This document shows, one piece after another, positions 32,955 through 41,615 of a stretch of DNA of 64,000 nucleotides. This DNA comes from Paraspadella gotoi (lineage: Eukaryota > Chaetognatha). Location of the stretch: positions 2,339,268-2,403,267 of the forward strand of contig CM119265.1 of NCBI GenBank assembly GCA_051294375.1, given 5' to 3'. The translations under genes and the position numbers were made by a program. Positions within the stretch are counted from its first letter, which is position 1, and every line of letters starts with the position of its first letter. The notes under the pieces were generated by a model. It searched no databases, had not been told where the DNA came from, and worked only from the letters and a program-made list of their open reading frames with translations.

Positions 32955-35158
32955 CTGGCTCAGCGAGAAAAAGAGGGCGTTACTTCGTTTATCTTTCATT
33001 TGGTCGTTAAAGTCTATTTTCAAGTCGTTCACCCTTTTAATGTGTAATTTAATGCCTATATAGTACATTGTATAAATTTAATGGTTATATAGTACATTAT
33101 ATAAATTTAATGGTTATATAGTACATTATATAAATTTTATAAATTACCATCAGCTATCACGATAATGAAAAAAAAACATTTTATAAAAGTATATAAGTAA
33201 TTAGTAGTTCATTCAATCATTCATTCATTCATTCTTTTATTAGTTTAGTCATTCATTCATTCCCTAATTCATTCATTCCTTGTTTCATTCATTAATCCAT
33301 TCATTCTTTCAATCATTAATTCATTATTTCATTCATTCATGCATTAATTAATTTATTCATCAATTCATTCATTCTTTCTTTCATTCATTCATTAATTCCT
33401 TAATTCATTCATTTATCCATTCATTTCTTAATTCATTGATTCCTTAATTCTTTCTTTCATTCATCCATTCTCCCACTCATTCCTTAATTCATTCATTCCT
33501 TAATTCTTTCATTCATTCATCCATTCATTCCTTAATTAATTCATTCCCTAATTCTTTCATTCATTCATTCATCCATTCATTCCTAATTCATTCATTCCTA
33601 CTTCATTCATTCCTTAATTCTTTCTTTCATTCATTCCTTAATTCATTCATTCCTTAATTCTTTCATTCATTCATCCATTCATTCCTTAATTCATTCTTTC
33701 ATTCATCCATTCATTCATTCATTCATCCATTCATTCCTTAATTTATTCATTCATCCATCCATCCATCCATCCATCCATTAATTTATTCATTCATTCATTC
33801 ATTCATTCATCCATTCATTCATTCATTCATTCATACATTCATACATTCATTTATCCATTCATTCATTAATTCATTCATTCATTCATTCATTCATTCATTC
33901 ATCCATTCATTCATTCATTCATTCATTCATTCATTCATTCATTCATTCATTCATTCATTCATTCAGGTATCCTTTTTCCTCGTCGATGGCATTGATGCCT
34001 TCAACCCCTGCATCGCGACTCCTCACTACTGGGAGACTTGCCAGAAATTGCACGTCAAGGTGAATGAAAACCGCATCGAGTCTTTAATTAATAAAATAAT
34101 CAAGAAAATATTTGTTTTACTAAATTTATTTTTTCTATTTTATTTCTGTCAATTATTCAGCCAATAAATTCAAATATTCTTAAAAATTATTATTCAATTT
34201 GGTAAACGAGTTTTTTAAGTCAGACGAAACATTAATTCGTTTAGATAAATGAAAATATTTCCAATCATTCTATAAATCAAACAAACAAACAAAAAAAACG
34301 AATGACTAATCTACCGAAGAATCCATTATTTACCCTCGCAACTAATCAACCAATAAATAAGTAAATCCCAATTAAAGCAATCAATCAATCAATCAAATAA
34401 AATCATTCAATCAAATCAATAAATCAATCAAATCAATCAAATCAATCAAATCAATCAAATCAATCAATCAATCAAATCAATCAAATCAATCAAATCAATC
34501 AAATCAATCAATCTAATCAATCAATCAATTCCCAGGGCCTCGGCTCCTTCGGCTCCAACCTCCCCAACGGCAGAGAGTGCGTGGGCGTGGCGGAAGACGG
34601 CGCCAAATCTCCGCTCGCGTCTCCTTTACCGGAAGTCAACGCCAATCGGCCAGGGTCTCGCTCGCTGAGGCCTCGGCAGGTGAGTGGCGAGGGGGTGAGG
34701 GGCGGGTGAGTTAGGTAGTGAAGGGTGAGTGACTGATTGGATGATCGGTCGTTGTAAAAGTGATTTAACAAATGGGTTTATTTTCAGTATTTTCATTTTT
34801 CTTCTCTTTTTTCATCCCTATTTCAATCCCCTTTCCTCCTTCCTCTTTCTCTCTAATCTCCTCGCTCTCTCCCTCCCTTTCTTCTCTCTTCCCTCCCTCA
34901 CCCCTCTCTCCTCGCTCTCTTCCTCGCTCCCTCCTTCCCTCTCTCCTCCACCCAACCTTCTCCCTCTCTCCCTCCCCTTCCTCCCTCACCCCCTCTCTCC
35001 TCGCTCTCTTCCTCGCTCCCTCCTTCCCTCTCTCCTCCACCCCCCTTCTCCCTCTCCCTCCCTCAGATGAGCGTGGCGTCCTCTGACGGAGACATTCGCC
35101 GGGAGTCTACTCTCTTCCGTCGTCACCGAAGACAAAAAGCATCGACTCTTGGATTCAG
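22822..35158 (+). CDS. best: Bestrophin anion channel, partial (7 exons)
   Basis: Bestrophins are pentameric Ca2+-gated chloride/anion channels of plasma or intracellular membranes. Seven exons are read: 22822-22937, 29254-29429, 29993-30149, 32229-32309, 33967-34059, 34536-34679 and 35067-35158. All introns are GT-AG and the frame is kept across every junction. Visible hallmarks are the pre-channel helix with AGMLTAEERKLL, then RYWVPLVW and YDWIGVPLIY, the membrane block VVAIAVYLYFACSLISRQYL, LPFFSIVEFFFYLGWLK, and the diagnostic Ca2+ clasp INPYGEDDDDFE. After the GSFGSNLP segment the tail becomes basic and variable, as usual. The N-terminal exons (start Met, neck helix, the RWW...P-D region) were not found upstream in the window. 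The last exon ends in phase 2, so coding continues, perhaps far downstream. Orthology within the family cannot be set. Confidence 0.93.
23055..23120 (+). pseudogene. Partial duplicate of bestrophin exon b1
   Basis: About 60 bp repeats the 3' half of exon b1 and its donor site (compare 22882-22942). It carries at least four single-base indels that destroy the frame. The surrounding GGGAGAGAGG intron sequence also looks duplicated. It may be a true tandem duplication or a misassembled noisy copy. Confidence 0.75.
23130..23260. repeat. GGGAGAGAGG purine repeat in bestrophin intron
   Basis: Purine-only repeat, similar to that at 22938-23050 upstream of the duplicated exon fragment. Confidence 0.85.
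23641..23650. promoter_or_regulatory. Perfect CRE-type motif
   Basis: GTGACGTCAT is a full cyclic-AMP response element core, with TCACGTGA about 70 bp upstream (near 23571). It lies inside the first visible bestrophin intron. Function is unknown. Confidence 0.2.
23655..24110. repeat. Degenerate (GTC/ATC)n array
   Basis: About 450 bp of trinucleotide repeat. The minus strand carries a 165-codon Asp-rich frame without an ATG, and a second frame (Met/Thr-rich) is open in parallel. Both are best explained by repeat drift. Confidence 0.85.
24328..24385. repeat. (GA)n microsatellite
   Basis: GA run with GAGACAGAGA interruptions. GACGGACAGAGACA-type repeat follows at 24460-24540. Confidence 0.95.
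24965..25053 (+). repeat. Dispersed palindrome-ended repeat, copy 2
   Basis: A GACGGACAGGCAGATAGATA stretch, then GACCGACC, AAAAGTGACTTATAGAG and CTGCGAGTACTCGCGG, followed by CGCAA. It has the same order as the copy at 4697-4822, with one mismatch in the palindrome. Confidence 0.65.
25354..25445. repeat. (GATT)n microsatellite
   Basis: About 23 nearly perfect GATT units within the bestrophin intron. 25446-26160 is AT-rich with no gene seen. Confidence 0.98.
26170..26460 (-). mobile_element. tRNA-derived SINE, copy 2
   Basis: The best-preserved copy. On the minus strand GGTGGCTCATTGGTAAGCC (A-box region, plus coordinates 26374-26392) precedes CCGGGTTTCAATCCC (B-box region, 26338-26352). A family-specific body with CCTGGTTCCAAGCCCAGGAC follows. 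Spacing between the boxes fits a tRNA head. Confidence 0.78.
26582..26761 (-). mobile_element. tRNA-derived SINE, copy 3 (internally deleted)
   Basis: Repeats the outer parts of copy 2 in the same orientation but lacks roughly 110 bp including both promoter boxes. It cannot be transcribed by its own RNA polymerase III promoter. The 120 bp between copies 2 and 3 (26461-26581) is not recognised. Confidence 0.75.
26762..27415. other. Intron DNA, nothing recognised
   Basis: AT-rich unique sequence inside the 6.3 kb bestrophin intron b1-b2. No exon, RNA gene or repeat was identified. Confidence 0.6.
27420..27635. repeat. (GA)n tract with a duplicated AAGAGCTCAGCTCAAACAAGT-like phrase
   Basis: GA repeats interrupted twice by CAGCTCAAACAAGTG. 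Downstream, GGCCAAAAAAGGCCAAA repeats occur at 27719-27793. Confidence 0.92.
28070..29080. repeat. (ATC)n, (CT)n, (CTAT)n and (ATC)n cluster
   Basis: ATC repeats at 28074-28300, CT/CTAT at 28450-28670, and ATC again at 28757-28800 and 28865-29070. All lie in the bestrophin intron b1-b2. Confidence 0.93.
29254..29429 (+). CDS. best: Bestrophin exon b2
   Basis: Begins PRYWVPLVWILDLVD and ends INYDWIGVPLIY plus two bases of a split codon. This matches the family's YQKYWVPxVW...FHYDWIxxPLVYTQ segment. The acceptor follows a C-rich tract (AACCAG) and the donor is ACAG/GTTTAT. Confidence 0.93.
29700..29935. repeat. (CATC/ATTC)n low-complexity intron sequence
   Basis: ATCCATCC and ATTCATTC runs fill much of the intron between exons b2 and b3 (also 29480-29580). 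Confidence 0.85.
29993..30149 (+). CDS. best: Bestrophin exon b3
   Basis: Completes the split serine, then encodes QVVAIAVYLYFACSLISRQY, a short extracellular-type loop (LDPSKKIPGYEKD) and SIVEFFFYLGWLK. These are the conserved membrane helices immediately before the Ca2+ clasp. The donor is AAG/GTAAGG in phase 0. Confidence 0.95.
30301..30570 (+). mobile_element. MITE-like element with telomere-like core, copy B
   Basis: Starts GGCTTTATTTTCCCAGAA, has a core rich in GGTTAGGG/GATTAGGGTTAAGG, then AGTTTAAAAGTATATTTA, and ends near GGCACTCTCGGAAAAGATAACC. The two ends are imperfect inverted repeats. No coding capacity. It is inserted in the intron between exons b3 and b4. Confidence 0.7.
30996..31073. 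repeat. (AAAT)n microsatellite
   Basis: About 19 AAAT units. Confidence 0.98.
31322..31611 (+). mobile_element. MITE-like element, copy C
   Basis: Starts AGCCTTATTTTCCTAGAA, then CCCATTTTATCTTAAATTAG, a GGTTTAGG-type core, and ends AATGGGACGTGTTGG...AGAGAGCC. The terminal GGCTCT...CCCATTT arrangement is inverted at the two ends. It lies in the same intron as copy B. Confidence 0.7.
31703..31767. repeat. (CT)n microsatellite
   Basis: Pure CT run in the b3-b4 intron. A GAAAAA-type purine stretch lies at 32035-32160. Confidence 0.97.
32229..32309 (+). CDS. best: Bestrophin exon b4 (Ca2+ clasp)
   Basis: 27 codons, TAETLINPYGEDDDDFELMW... through HERHMK, phase 0 at both ends. The acidic run is the family's Ca2+-sensing clasp and is fully conserved. 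The donor AAG/GTTGAA is followed at once by a GATT array. Confidence 0.97.
32311..32500. repeat. (GATT)n array next to a donor site
   Basis: Near-perfect GATT from about 32320 to 32375, then diverged GATT/GGAT to 32500. It begins within about 10 nt of the exon b4 donor. Confidence 0.95.
32775..32957. repeat. (CT)n microsatellite
   Basis: About 180 bp of CT in the b4-b5 intron. Confidence 0.97.
33047..33140. repeat. 33-bp tandem repeat, three copies
   Basis: AATGGTTATATAGTACATTA and flanking TATAAATTT recur three times, the first copy slightly diverged. Confidence 0.8.
33206..33965. repeat. (CATT)n array running into an acceptor site
   Basis: About 760 bp of CATT with ATTCCTTAATT interruptions, becoming perfect over the last 130 bp. 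The final ATTCAG of the array is itself the 3' splice site of exon b5. Confidence 0.97.
33967..34059 (+). CDS. best: Bestrophin exon b5
   Basis: 31 codons: VSFFLVDGIDAFNP... through HYWETCQKLHVK, phase 0. It matches the family's VSLLAVDEM...YW segment directly after the clasp. The variable middle is shorter in conserved residues than in vertebrate proteins. Confidence 0.9.
34380..34529. repeat. (AATC)n / AATCAAATC array
   Basis: AATCAATC units, many expanded to AATCAAATC, ending about 6 nt before the exon b6 acceptor. Confidence 0.95.
34536..34679 (+). CDS. best: Bestrophin exon b6
   Basis: 48 codons, phase 0. It opens GLGSFGSNLPNG, equivalent to the FxGSTFNI motif that closes the conserved bestrophin domain. 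A variable linker ending NRPGSRSLRPRQ follows. The donor is CAG/GTGAGT. Confidence 0.85.
34840..35064. repeat. C/T-rich intron repeat
   Basis: Imperfect CTCCCTCCTTCC units, including a duplicated phrase CCCCTCTCTCCTCGCTCTCTT. It serves as the pyrimidine tract of the b7 acceptor. Confidence 0.9.
35067..35158 (+). CDS. best: Bestrophin exon b7 (basic tail)
   Basis: Encodes MSVASSDGDIRRESTLF, then FRRHRRQKASTLGF and two bases of a split codon. The acceptor is CCTCAG and the donor GGATTCAG/GTTGCG. If not spliced, the frame stays open to a stop at 35262-35264, but an AATAAA at 35225-35230 lies before that stop. Continuation after splicing is therefore favoured. Confidence 0.7.
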
Positions 35159-35273
35159 GTTGCGGCGAATGTTGCTGCATGAAAAGGATTGTTGCTGCTT
35201 GGAAACGATTGTGCTGCAATGCGAAATAAAAGTTTTTTTTCTGCGAAGAAGAAAGAAGGGTTGATGTTGAATC

Positions 35274-35275
<2 letters not shown>

Positions 35276-35359
<84 letters not shown>

Positions 35360-35897
35360 TTAAAACCAAATTGTTGAGAGGTCAATCTTGTTCGACCTCG
35401 AGCTGCTGCTTCAGAGAGTAAAGGTTAAAACAAAGACTAAATCAACAACCGAAAACACAACTTCTCCATCAGTAGCACAACAACAACAACAACAACGACG
35501 ACGACGGACGACGACTAAATTGACGAGAGTCATCAAAAACGAGCGACATAAATATATTTCTTTTCGCGCGCGTTTGAACCTTCCGCAAGACGGCATGGCA
35601 TGCATGGCCTTTGCAAGTTGCAAAATATCATGGGTCCTCGGAAATCTGAGCAATTGAAGTTGATTTCTGAGAAAAAGAGGAAAAGGAGGAAGAGAAGAAA
35701 AGAGGAAAAAAAGGAAGGAAAAGGAGGAAAGAAAAAAGGAAAAAGGGGAAAAAGAACGAGAAAGATCTAAGATGAAAAAGAAAAAGGAAAAAAGGCCACA
35801 AAAAATCCCATAGGATTTGATTGAAAAAAAACGTTTGGCTTTGCTTTGGAATGGAAGGATTCTTTCTTCTCTCTCTCTCTCTCTCTCTCTGTGCTCT

Positions 35898-35933
<36 letters not shown>

Positions 35934-36030
35934 TCTCGCTCTCTCTCTCTTCTCTCTCTCTCTCTCTCTCATCTCTCTCTCTTCGTCTTAACTTCTCTCT
36001 CTCTCTCTCTCCTCTCGCTACGTAATTTTA
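35276..36030. repeat. (GA)n, GAAAAGG and (CT)n cluster
   Basis: GA at 35276-35356, CAA/CGA triplets at 35478-35510, purine-rich DNA at 35670-35800 and CT at 35868-36015. No gene was recognised. Confidence 0.9.
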
Positions 36031-36084
36031 CGCACTGACCTTTAGCGTCTTTTTATGGGCGGTTTTACGCTCAGAGGTAATCCG

Positions 36085-36160
36085 GCGCGTACACGACCGA
36101 TAGAACCGACCGACCGAGATTGACCGACCGACCGACCGACAGATAGACCGACCGACCGAA
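36085..36160. repeat. GACCGACC repeat, possible partial copy of the dispersed palindrome family
   Basis: GACCGACCGACC and CAGATAGACC phrases resemble the outer part of the copies at 4.7 and 24.97 kb. The CGAGTACTCG palindrome is absent. Confidence 0.4.
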
Positions 36161-36452
36161 AAAAAGCAGATAGAGGATGTGGTTAATAGTTGACCAAATA
36201 CGGCGTCGGATTTTGCGTTGTAAAGGGGGAAGCGAATGGCTCCTGACTGCGAAATTTATGGTTCGCGGGAAGATAGAAAACTGATTTGATCAGAAATAGA
36301 AAGAGACTGACAGAAAAAAAAGATAGTAATAGAAGAGAAAGAGAGACAATCTGAGCCATTTAATCCTGCGTTCTGTCAAAAGACGATTTCTTCTATAAAT
36401 TTCTCTCTTCCTTTTCCTTTTTCCTCCATTTCTTCCTCTTTCCTCTTTCTCT

Positions 36453-36477
36453 NNNNNNNNNNNNNNNNNNNNNNNNN
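36453..36477. other. Assembly gap (25 N)
   Basis: 25 N, immediately followed by a (GCC)n run (36478-36510) that probably caused the break. Confidence 0.99.
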
Positions 36478-36571
36478 CCGCCGCCGCCGCCGCGCCGCCG
36501 CCGCGCCGCTCGAGGTCGACCGGCAACGATAATCACTTCGCGTCGCGATTTTTTTCCAAGGCGACGACGTC

Positions 36572-36830
36572 GTCGCCATCTGTAACGGCCTGTTCTTGTG
36601 CATCTGCGGAGTTATCTGTAACGGCATGTGCTTTGCCATTTGTGCGGAGTTATTTTGTAAGGTTTTTCCTCTGCCATCAGCCGGCAGTTATCTGTAACGG
36701 CCTTGTCTTCGCCTATCCGCGGATTGTCTGTAACAAGTCTAGCTCTTGCCATCTGCCGGTGTCATCTGTAACGGCCTCTCTTTCCCGCCAATCCTGCTAA
36801 CCCATCAAAAGCAATGGCCCTTGCCGACTT
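36572..36830. repeat. ~46-bp degenerate tandem repeat
   Basis: About five units built of GCCATCTGCCGGAGTTATCT followed by GTAACGGCC and CTTGTCTTT. The copies differ by substitutions and indels, and no shared reading frame survives. Confidence 0.75.
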
Positions 36831-37079
36831 TCCCTGATGCCATCATCCTTGCCACTTTCAAGCAATCTGATGTCGCCATCTTTAATGCATCTCTACGCCA
36901 TCTCTAACGCAATCACCTCTCCTCTCTTCAACTCCATCCCAATCCTTTCTCTAAACCCATCGCCATCTCTATTTGCCATCTTGCCATCTCTGTTGCCATC
37001 TCCCTCTCAACTTCGGAATCATTTTCTCCTATCAGATTCCATCGCATTTCATTACCCGCCGATTTCACTCCCTCACAGC

Positions 37080-37545
37080 TCTCTCCCTTTCACACCCCAA
37101 CACCCTTTCTACCTCCTCTTCCTCCTTCTCTCTTCTCTTCCTCCTCCTTCTTCCTCTTTCCTCTTTCTCTTCCTCCTTCCTCTCTTCCTCCTTTTTCCTC
37201 TATTTTTTCTCCTTTCTTTTTCTCTTCCTCCCTTCCTCCTCTTTCTCTTCCTCCTTCACTCTCTTCTCCTTCCCCCTCCTTCCCCTCTCTTCCTCTTCCC
37301 CCTTCCCTCCTTCCTTCCTTTCTTCCTCTTCCCTCCTTCCTCCCTCTCTTTTCCTCCCTCTCTTCCTCCTCTTCACTTCCCCTTCTTTGTCTCTTCCTCC
37401 CTCGTCTCTCTGTTCCTCCTTCTCTTCCCTCTCTTTCTCTTCCCTTCCCTTCTTCCTCTTTCCTCTTCCTCATTCCTCCCTCTCTTTCTCCTTCTCCTCT
37501 TCTCCTTCCCTCTCTTCCTCTTCTCATCCCTTCCCTCCATCGCCG
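37080..37545. repeat. TTCCTC pyrimidine tract
   Basis: About 460 bp of C/T-only sequence. Leu/Ser/Pro frames on one strand and Arg/Glu/Gly frames on the other reflect composition. Confidence 0.93.
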
Positions 37546-37799
37546 TCTCCTTCCACGTCGGCGTCGTTCCTTTTGGCCATCTCCACCACTTTTGCTTTAT
37601 GCCTTCTATCATTTTTTGGCATTTTTGTGAATTTTTGGCCACTACTTCGGTTCTTTCATTGCTTTTGCTGTCTCGGTTGTAGTTTCTAGTCTTTTTTTTT
37701 CTACCTGGCAGCGAATTCCTTTTTGCATTACTGCTTACGCATTAACTGCAGTTACTGCATTACTGCATAGTTGATTCACAGTTGATACAACCAACGCGT

Positions 37800-38370
37800 T
37801 ATGCAACCGAACCGCAACGACGACCGACGACCGACGACCCGACCGGAACCGACCGCCGACCGACGACCGACCGACACGACCGACCGACCGACCGACCGAC
37901 CCAACGACCCAACGACGACCGACGACCGACCGACCGACCGTACCAGACGACGACCGGAAAAAAAAAACGACCGGCGACCCCGAAAAACCGACGCTCAAGA
38001 CCAACGACGCGCCGACCGACGACCGACCGACGACGACCACCAACCGTCGCGGCTGCAGAAGAAAACAATTGACCGTACGGATAGAACCGACCAACTGACA
38101 TAGAACCGATTGACCTACTGAACAATTGACCACATTATCATCTCCCTATTTTAATAAGCAGCGACGTAATCGATATGATTAACCCCTGTCTCTCAGCAGA
38201 CCGATATAACAGGAGACGAGCGACCGTCGTGACCGCAATCCACTCATGTCCGTTCCAATGACGCCGACCAACCGATGCAATCGGCCTACCGACCCGCCCT
38301 GACCGACCCGACCCGACCCGACCGACCCGACCCGACCACAGACCGACCCGACCCGACCCGACCGACGTAG
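37800..38370. repeat. GACC/CGACGACC low-complexity DNA
   Basis: GACCGACC and CGACGACC repeats fill 37812-38045, and CCGACCCGACC repeats fill 38290-38370. All six frames are open in places, so no coding claim is made. Confidence 0.9.
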
Positions 38371-38399
38371 ACGCGGTATTTTTTTTTCTCCCTCCAAGA

Positions 38400-39300
38400 T
38401 CACGTTTAAGCGAAAGCGGGAAAAAATCGTTGCGTCAACATACGAGGGGGGCGGGGGTGGGGAGTCGACGATTGGGAAGCGAACCTACGAAGCCTTACCC
38501 CCTCACCCACCCTTCGCCAGCGACCCGTGTCGGACCCCTCTCTCTCTCTCTCTCATCCTCTCTCGTCTCTCTCTTTCTCTCTCTCTACTCTCTCTCTGCT
38601 CACCTTTCTCACCACGGTTCGTCGCGATCCCTTAGCCTCGTTCTCACCTCTCCAACTTAACTAAACTTACTCACCGTCACAGCGGCGCCTCATTCTTTTT
38701 TTCTCTTCTTTCTTGTCTTTTTTATTTTCCGACGAAGTTCGTCGTTCTCTTAGAAGCCCTTTCGTTGTTGTCGTCGTCGTCGTCGTCGTCATTTCGCATC
38801 CGTCCAGTTGGCGACGTTTTCGTCACCACTGTTGTCCTATGATCTCTGTCTTGCTTTCTCGCTGTTGTCGTCATCTTAGTCATTCTTTTCCTCCTTATCT
38901 AAGCCCTCGTCTCACTCCCTCACCTTTGTCCCGTCATCTGGTTTTCCTCGTCGTTGTCATTCGTCGCGCCCTGCCGTCGTATGTCGTCGTGTCGTCGTTT
39001 CTTCGCCCATTTTGACTTCACATGACGCTCTGTTTACGTGAATCGGCGGTCACCGTCCGAGATTGAAAAAGTCGACCACAACAAACGCCTTCGCGAGAGG
39101 AGGAGGAGGAAGGAGGACAAGGAGGAAGGGCGAGGCTATTACATTTTCAGCGTGTTGGTTGTTATTGCCCGCCCCGCGTTCTGTTGTAGCCGTCGTCGTC
39201 GTCGTCGTCGCGCGGCGTCCATTAATCCAACTCGTTTCCGTCGTCATCATCACTGCGTCGTCGTGTCTTCGTCGTAATGTCGACGTCAATTCGTCGGTGC
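38400..39300. other. CpG-rich DNA with CT and GTC repeats, no gene
   Basis: CT at 38538-38600, GTC at 38766-38792, GGA at 39098-39130 and GTC at 39187-39212. Between them no protein or RNA gene was recognised. Confidence 0.6.
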
Positions 39301-39309
39301 GCAGGAAAC

Positions 39310-39395
39310 GTTATAATAATACTATAATAATAATATAATATATAAAATAATAATAATAATAATAATAATAATATAATAATAATAATAATTTGATT
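39310..39395. repeat. (AAT)n microsatellite
   Basis: AATAATAAT with occasional AT interruptions. Confidence 0.95.
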
Positions 39396-39939
39396 GAAAA
39401 AGGGAGAAAGATACAACTGAGATTAGGTTTTGTAATATCAACAACAAAAATTCTTTAAATAGTTTAATTCTATCATTTATAATACATCGGTTGAAATTCT
39501 CGAACGACAGGATGAATTCTATACTTTTAATAATTTAATTTTTCTTACTATGAAAATCCTTCCTTAAAACGCCCACTACGGCATTCCGATGCGCGCGAAG
39601 CGACCGCGGCATTTCATTGCGATATTTCGTACGAGTAAACGATTATCGATGCAGAAAAAAAAAAGACGATCGGCATCGAAAGGAGATTATATACAGCGGG
39701 GATGATTAATGCGAGGCGCCTTCAAATTATCGCTCGCGAGTCCCGAATTATACGGGGACGTTGTCCCCCCCCTATTTTTTCTTTCTTCGGCTTATGTACA
39801 GTCGAGCTCCCGTTTCCTATTTCGCGACGCTTGATATGCTACTCTGTCTGAGTTTCTCTCTTTCGTACTCAACTCTTTAGTTTGTACCTCTTTACTGCCT
39901 TACTTCCCCTTTTTTTACCATAAGCGATGGTCTTTTCTA

Positions 39940-40065
39940 GGGCGTGCGTGCGGCGGCGGCGGCGTGCGGCGGCGGCGGCGGCGGGCGCGGCGGCGGCGGC
40001 GGCGGCGGCGTGCGGCGGCGCGGCGGCGGCGGGGGGCGGACGGCGGCGGCGTGCGGCGGCGTATC
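39940..40065. repeat. (CGG)n GC-rich repeat
   Basis: About 120 bp of GGC/CGG with TGCGG interruptions, followed by a smaller block at 40155-40205. It sits in CpG-rich DNA. Ala-rich and Arg-rich frames are repeat by-products. Confidence 0.93.
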
Positions 40066-40257
40066 GGCTCCCGCTCCGGCAACGCGGCTCATATCTTTTT
40101 ATTAGGGAACTCATGTTTCCTGATTTTATGGGCGGCACTGATGGGAAATTGGGGGGGCAGCGTCGGACGCGGCTGCGGCGGCGGGCCTGCGCGGCGGCAG
40201 CGGAGGGAATAATCCATATTTTGACGGGAGTTATGACCGAATGTAGAGCAGTCGAGA

Positions 40258-40610
40258 TGCGGGAGGAGAAAGGGGGGGAGTTGTGGGGAGGGGACGGAAA
40301 GGGGAAGGGGGAATCGGGGGAAAGGGGAAGGGAAAAGGGGAAGGGAGAAGGAAAAGGGGAAAGGTGGAAGGAAAGGGGAAGGGGGAATGGGGAAAGGGGG
40401 AAGGAAAAAGGGGCAAGGGAGAAGGAAAGGGGAAAGGTGGAAAGGAAATAGGGGGAAGGGGGAATGGGGAAAAAGGGGGAAAGGAAAAAGGGGAAGGGAG
40501 AAAGGAAAAAGGGAAGGTGGAAAGGCAAGGGAAAGGTGGAAGGAAAAGGAGAAGGGGGGAGGGGGAAAGGAAAAGGGGGAAGAGGGGGTAAAGGGGGTGG
40601 GAGAATGGAG
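40258..40610. repeat. GGGGAAAGG purine tract
   Basis: About 350 bp of G/A-only sequence with many runs of three or more G. It could form triplex or G-quadruplex DNA. Confidence 0.93.
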
Positions 40611-41536
40611 GTTGGCGCGATGTGTAAGGTGTGGCGAGCGGTGAGCGAATGAGATGAGTGTCATAGTTATCCTCTGGGAGGGTGGAAATTATGTTCGGAA
40701 ACAGTTAAAAGGTGTTTGTTTTTTTTTTTAAAATAATTTCTACTACAAAATATCGAATCTTTTTTTTCATGAAAACCCCCATTGTTATTAAACTTTGCTG
40801 ACTATGCAATACGACAAATTTTTCTAATATTAATCAGCATAGATATACTCATATAACAATTTTATTTCAAGTAGTGGAAATCCCCAGAAAACATCTAAGG
40901 AATTACAGGATAGACCGGAATAAAACTGGATTTAACCAACAAAAAAAAATAGAATAAGAAAACGCCCCCCTTTTGTCCAAATGGGCGAATTTTTCCATAT
41001 AAAAAAATCATAACCACGTCGAGAGGAAACATGTAAACTCTTCCTGTTATATACGGGTTAGGCTTTCGTTGAGATATGACATTATATGCAACAAGGATTT
41101 TTCGTATTTTGAAACTTACGATACTGTTCTTAATGAACATGCTAATCGCTTTGTACGGATTCTTTATTGTGTTATATCAACGTGAAGTCTCAGCGCCAGT
41201 TTACGCGCGCCGACTATTACTCGACCACTACTGTTCAACTTCGTGTCAAATTTAAGTATTATCAATATGAATTTAATCAATCGGTATTAATTCTTTGTAC
41301 GTAGTTCGAACTTTTTAGGAAAGAAAAATTTTGCAATTCTCGTTCAACACGTAAAACCCATTTACGCGTCGGACTGAATAGCGCACATTTTTTACGGTAG
41401 GAAAGATTCTTCTCTTTCTCATCTCTCCTCTCAGCGAAAGAAAGGGGTTTTACATGTATGCACGGCTCCCTCAACTTACTTTTCTCTAGAACGAAAAAAA
41501 GTTTTTAACGCCCAGAGTAACGATGGTGCTCTTTTT

Positions 41537-41615
41537 GGCCTGTTTTCCCTGAAAAGCGTCCATTTAACATCATTAAATTACAAATTAGTTTTAGGGTTTT
41601 ATAAGGTCACCGGGA
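41537..41615 (+). mobile_element. MITE-like fragment, copy G
   Basis: GGCCTGTTTTCCCTGAAAAGCG followed by TCCATTT and TTAAATTACAAATTAG resembles the left end of copies C and E. The right part is not recognisable. Confidence 0.4.

Noticed and set aside
33206-34529. Regularly spaced repeats as a CRISPR-like array
   Set aside because: They are tetranucleotide microsatellites without unique spacers, in a eukaryotic intron.
36837-37689. 281-codon Ser/Leu/Pro-rich frame
   Set aside because: Most of it is TTCCTC pyrimidine repeat; overlapping frames are equally long.
37782-38133. Asp/Arg/Pro and Val/Gly/Ser frames
   Set aside because: GACC-type repeat keeps many frames open on both strands.
39869-40664. 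Pro/Phe-rich and Gly/Lys-rich frames with poly-Ala
   Set aside because: Composition of the CGG and GGGGAAAGG tracts; no conserved segment.
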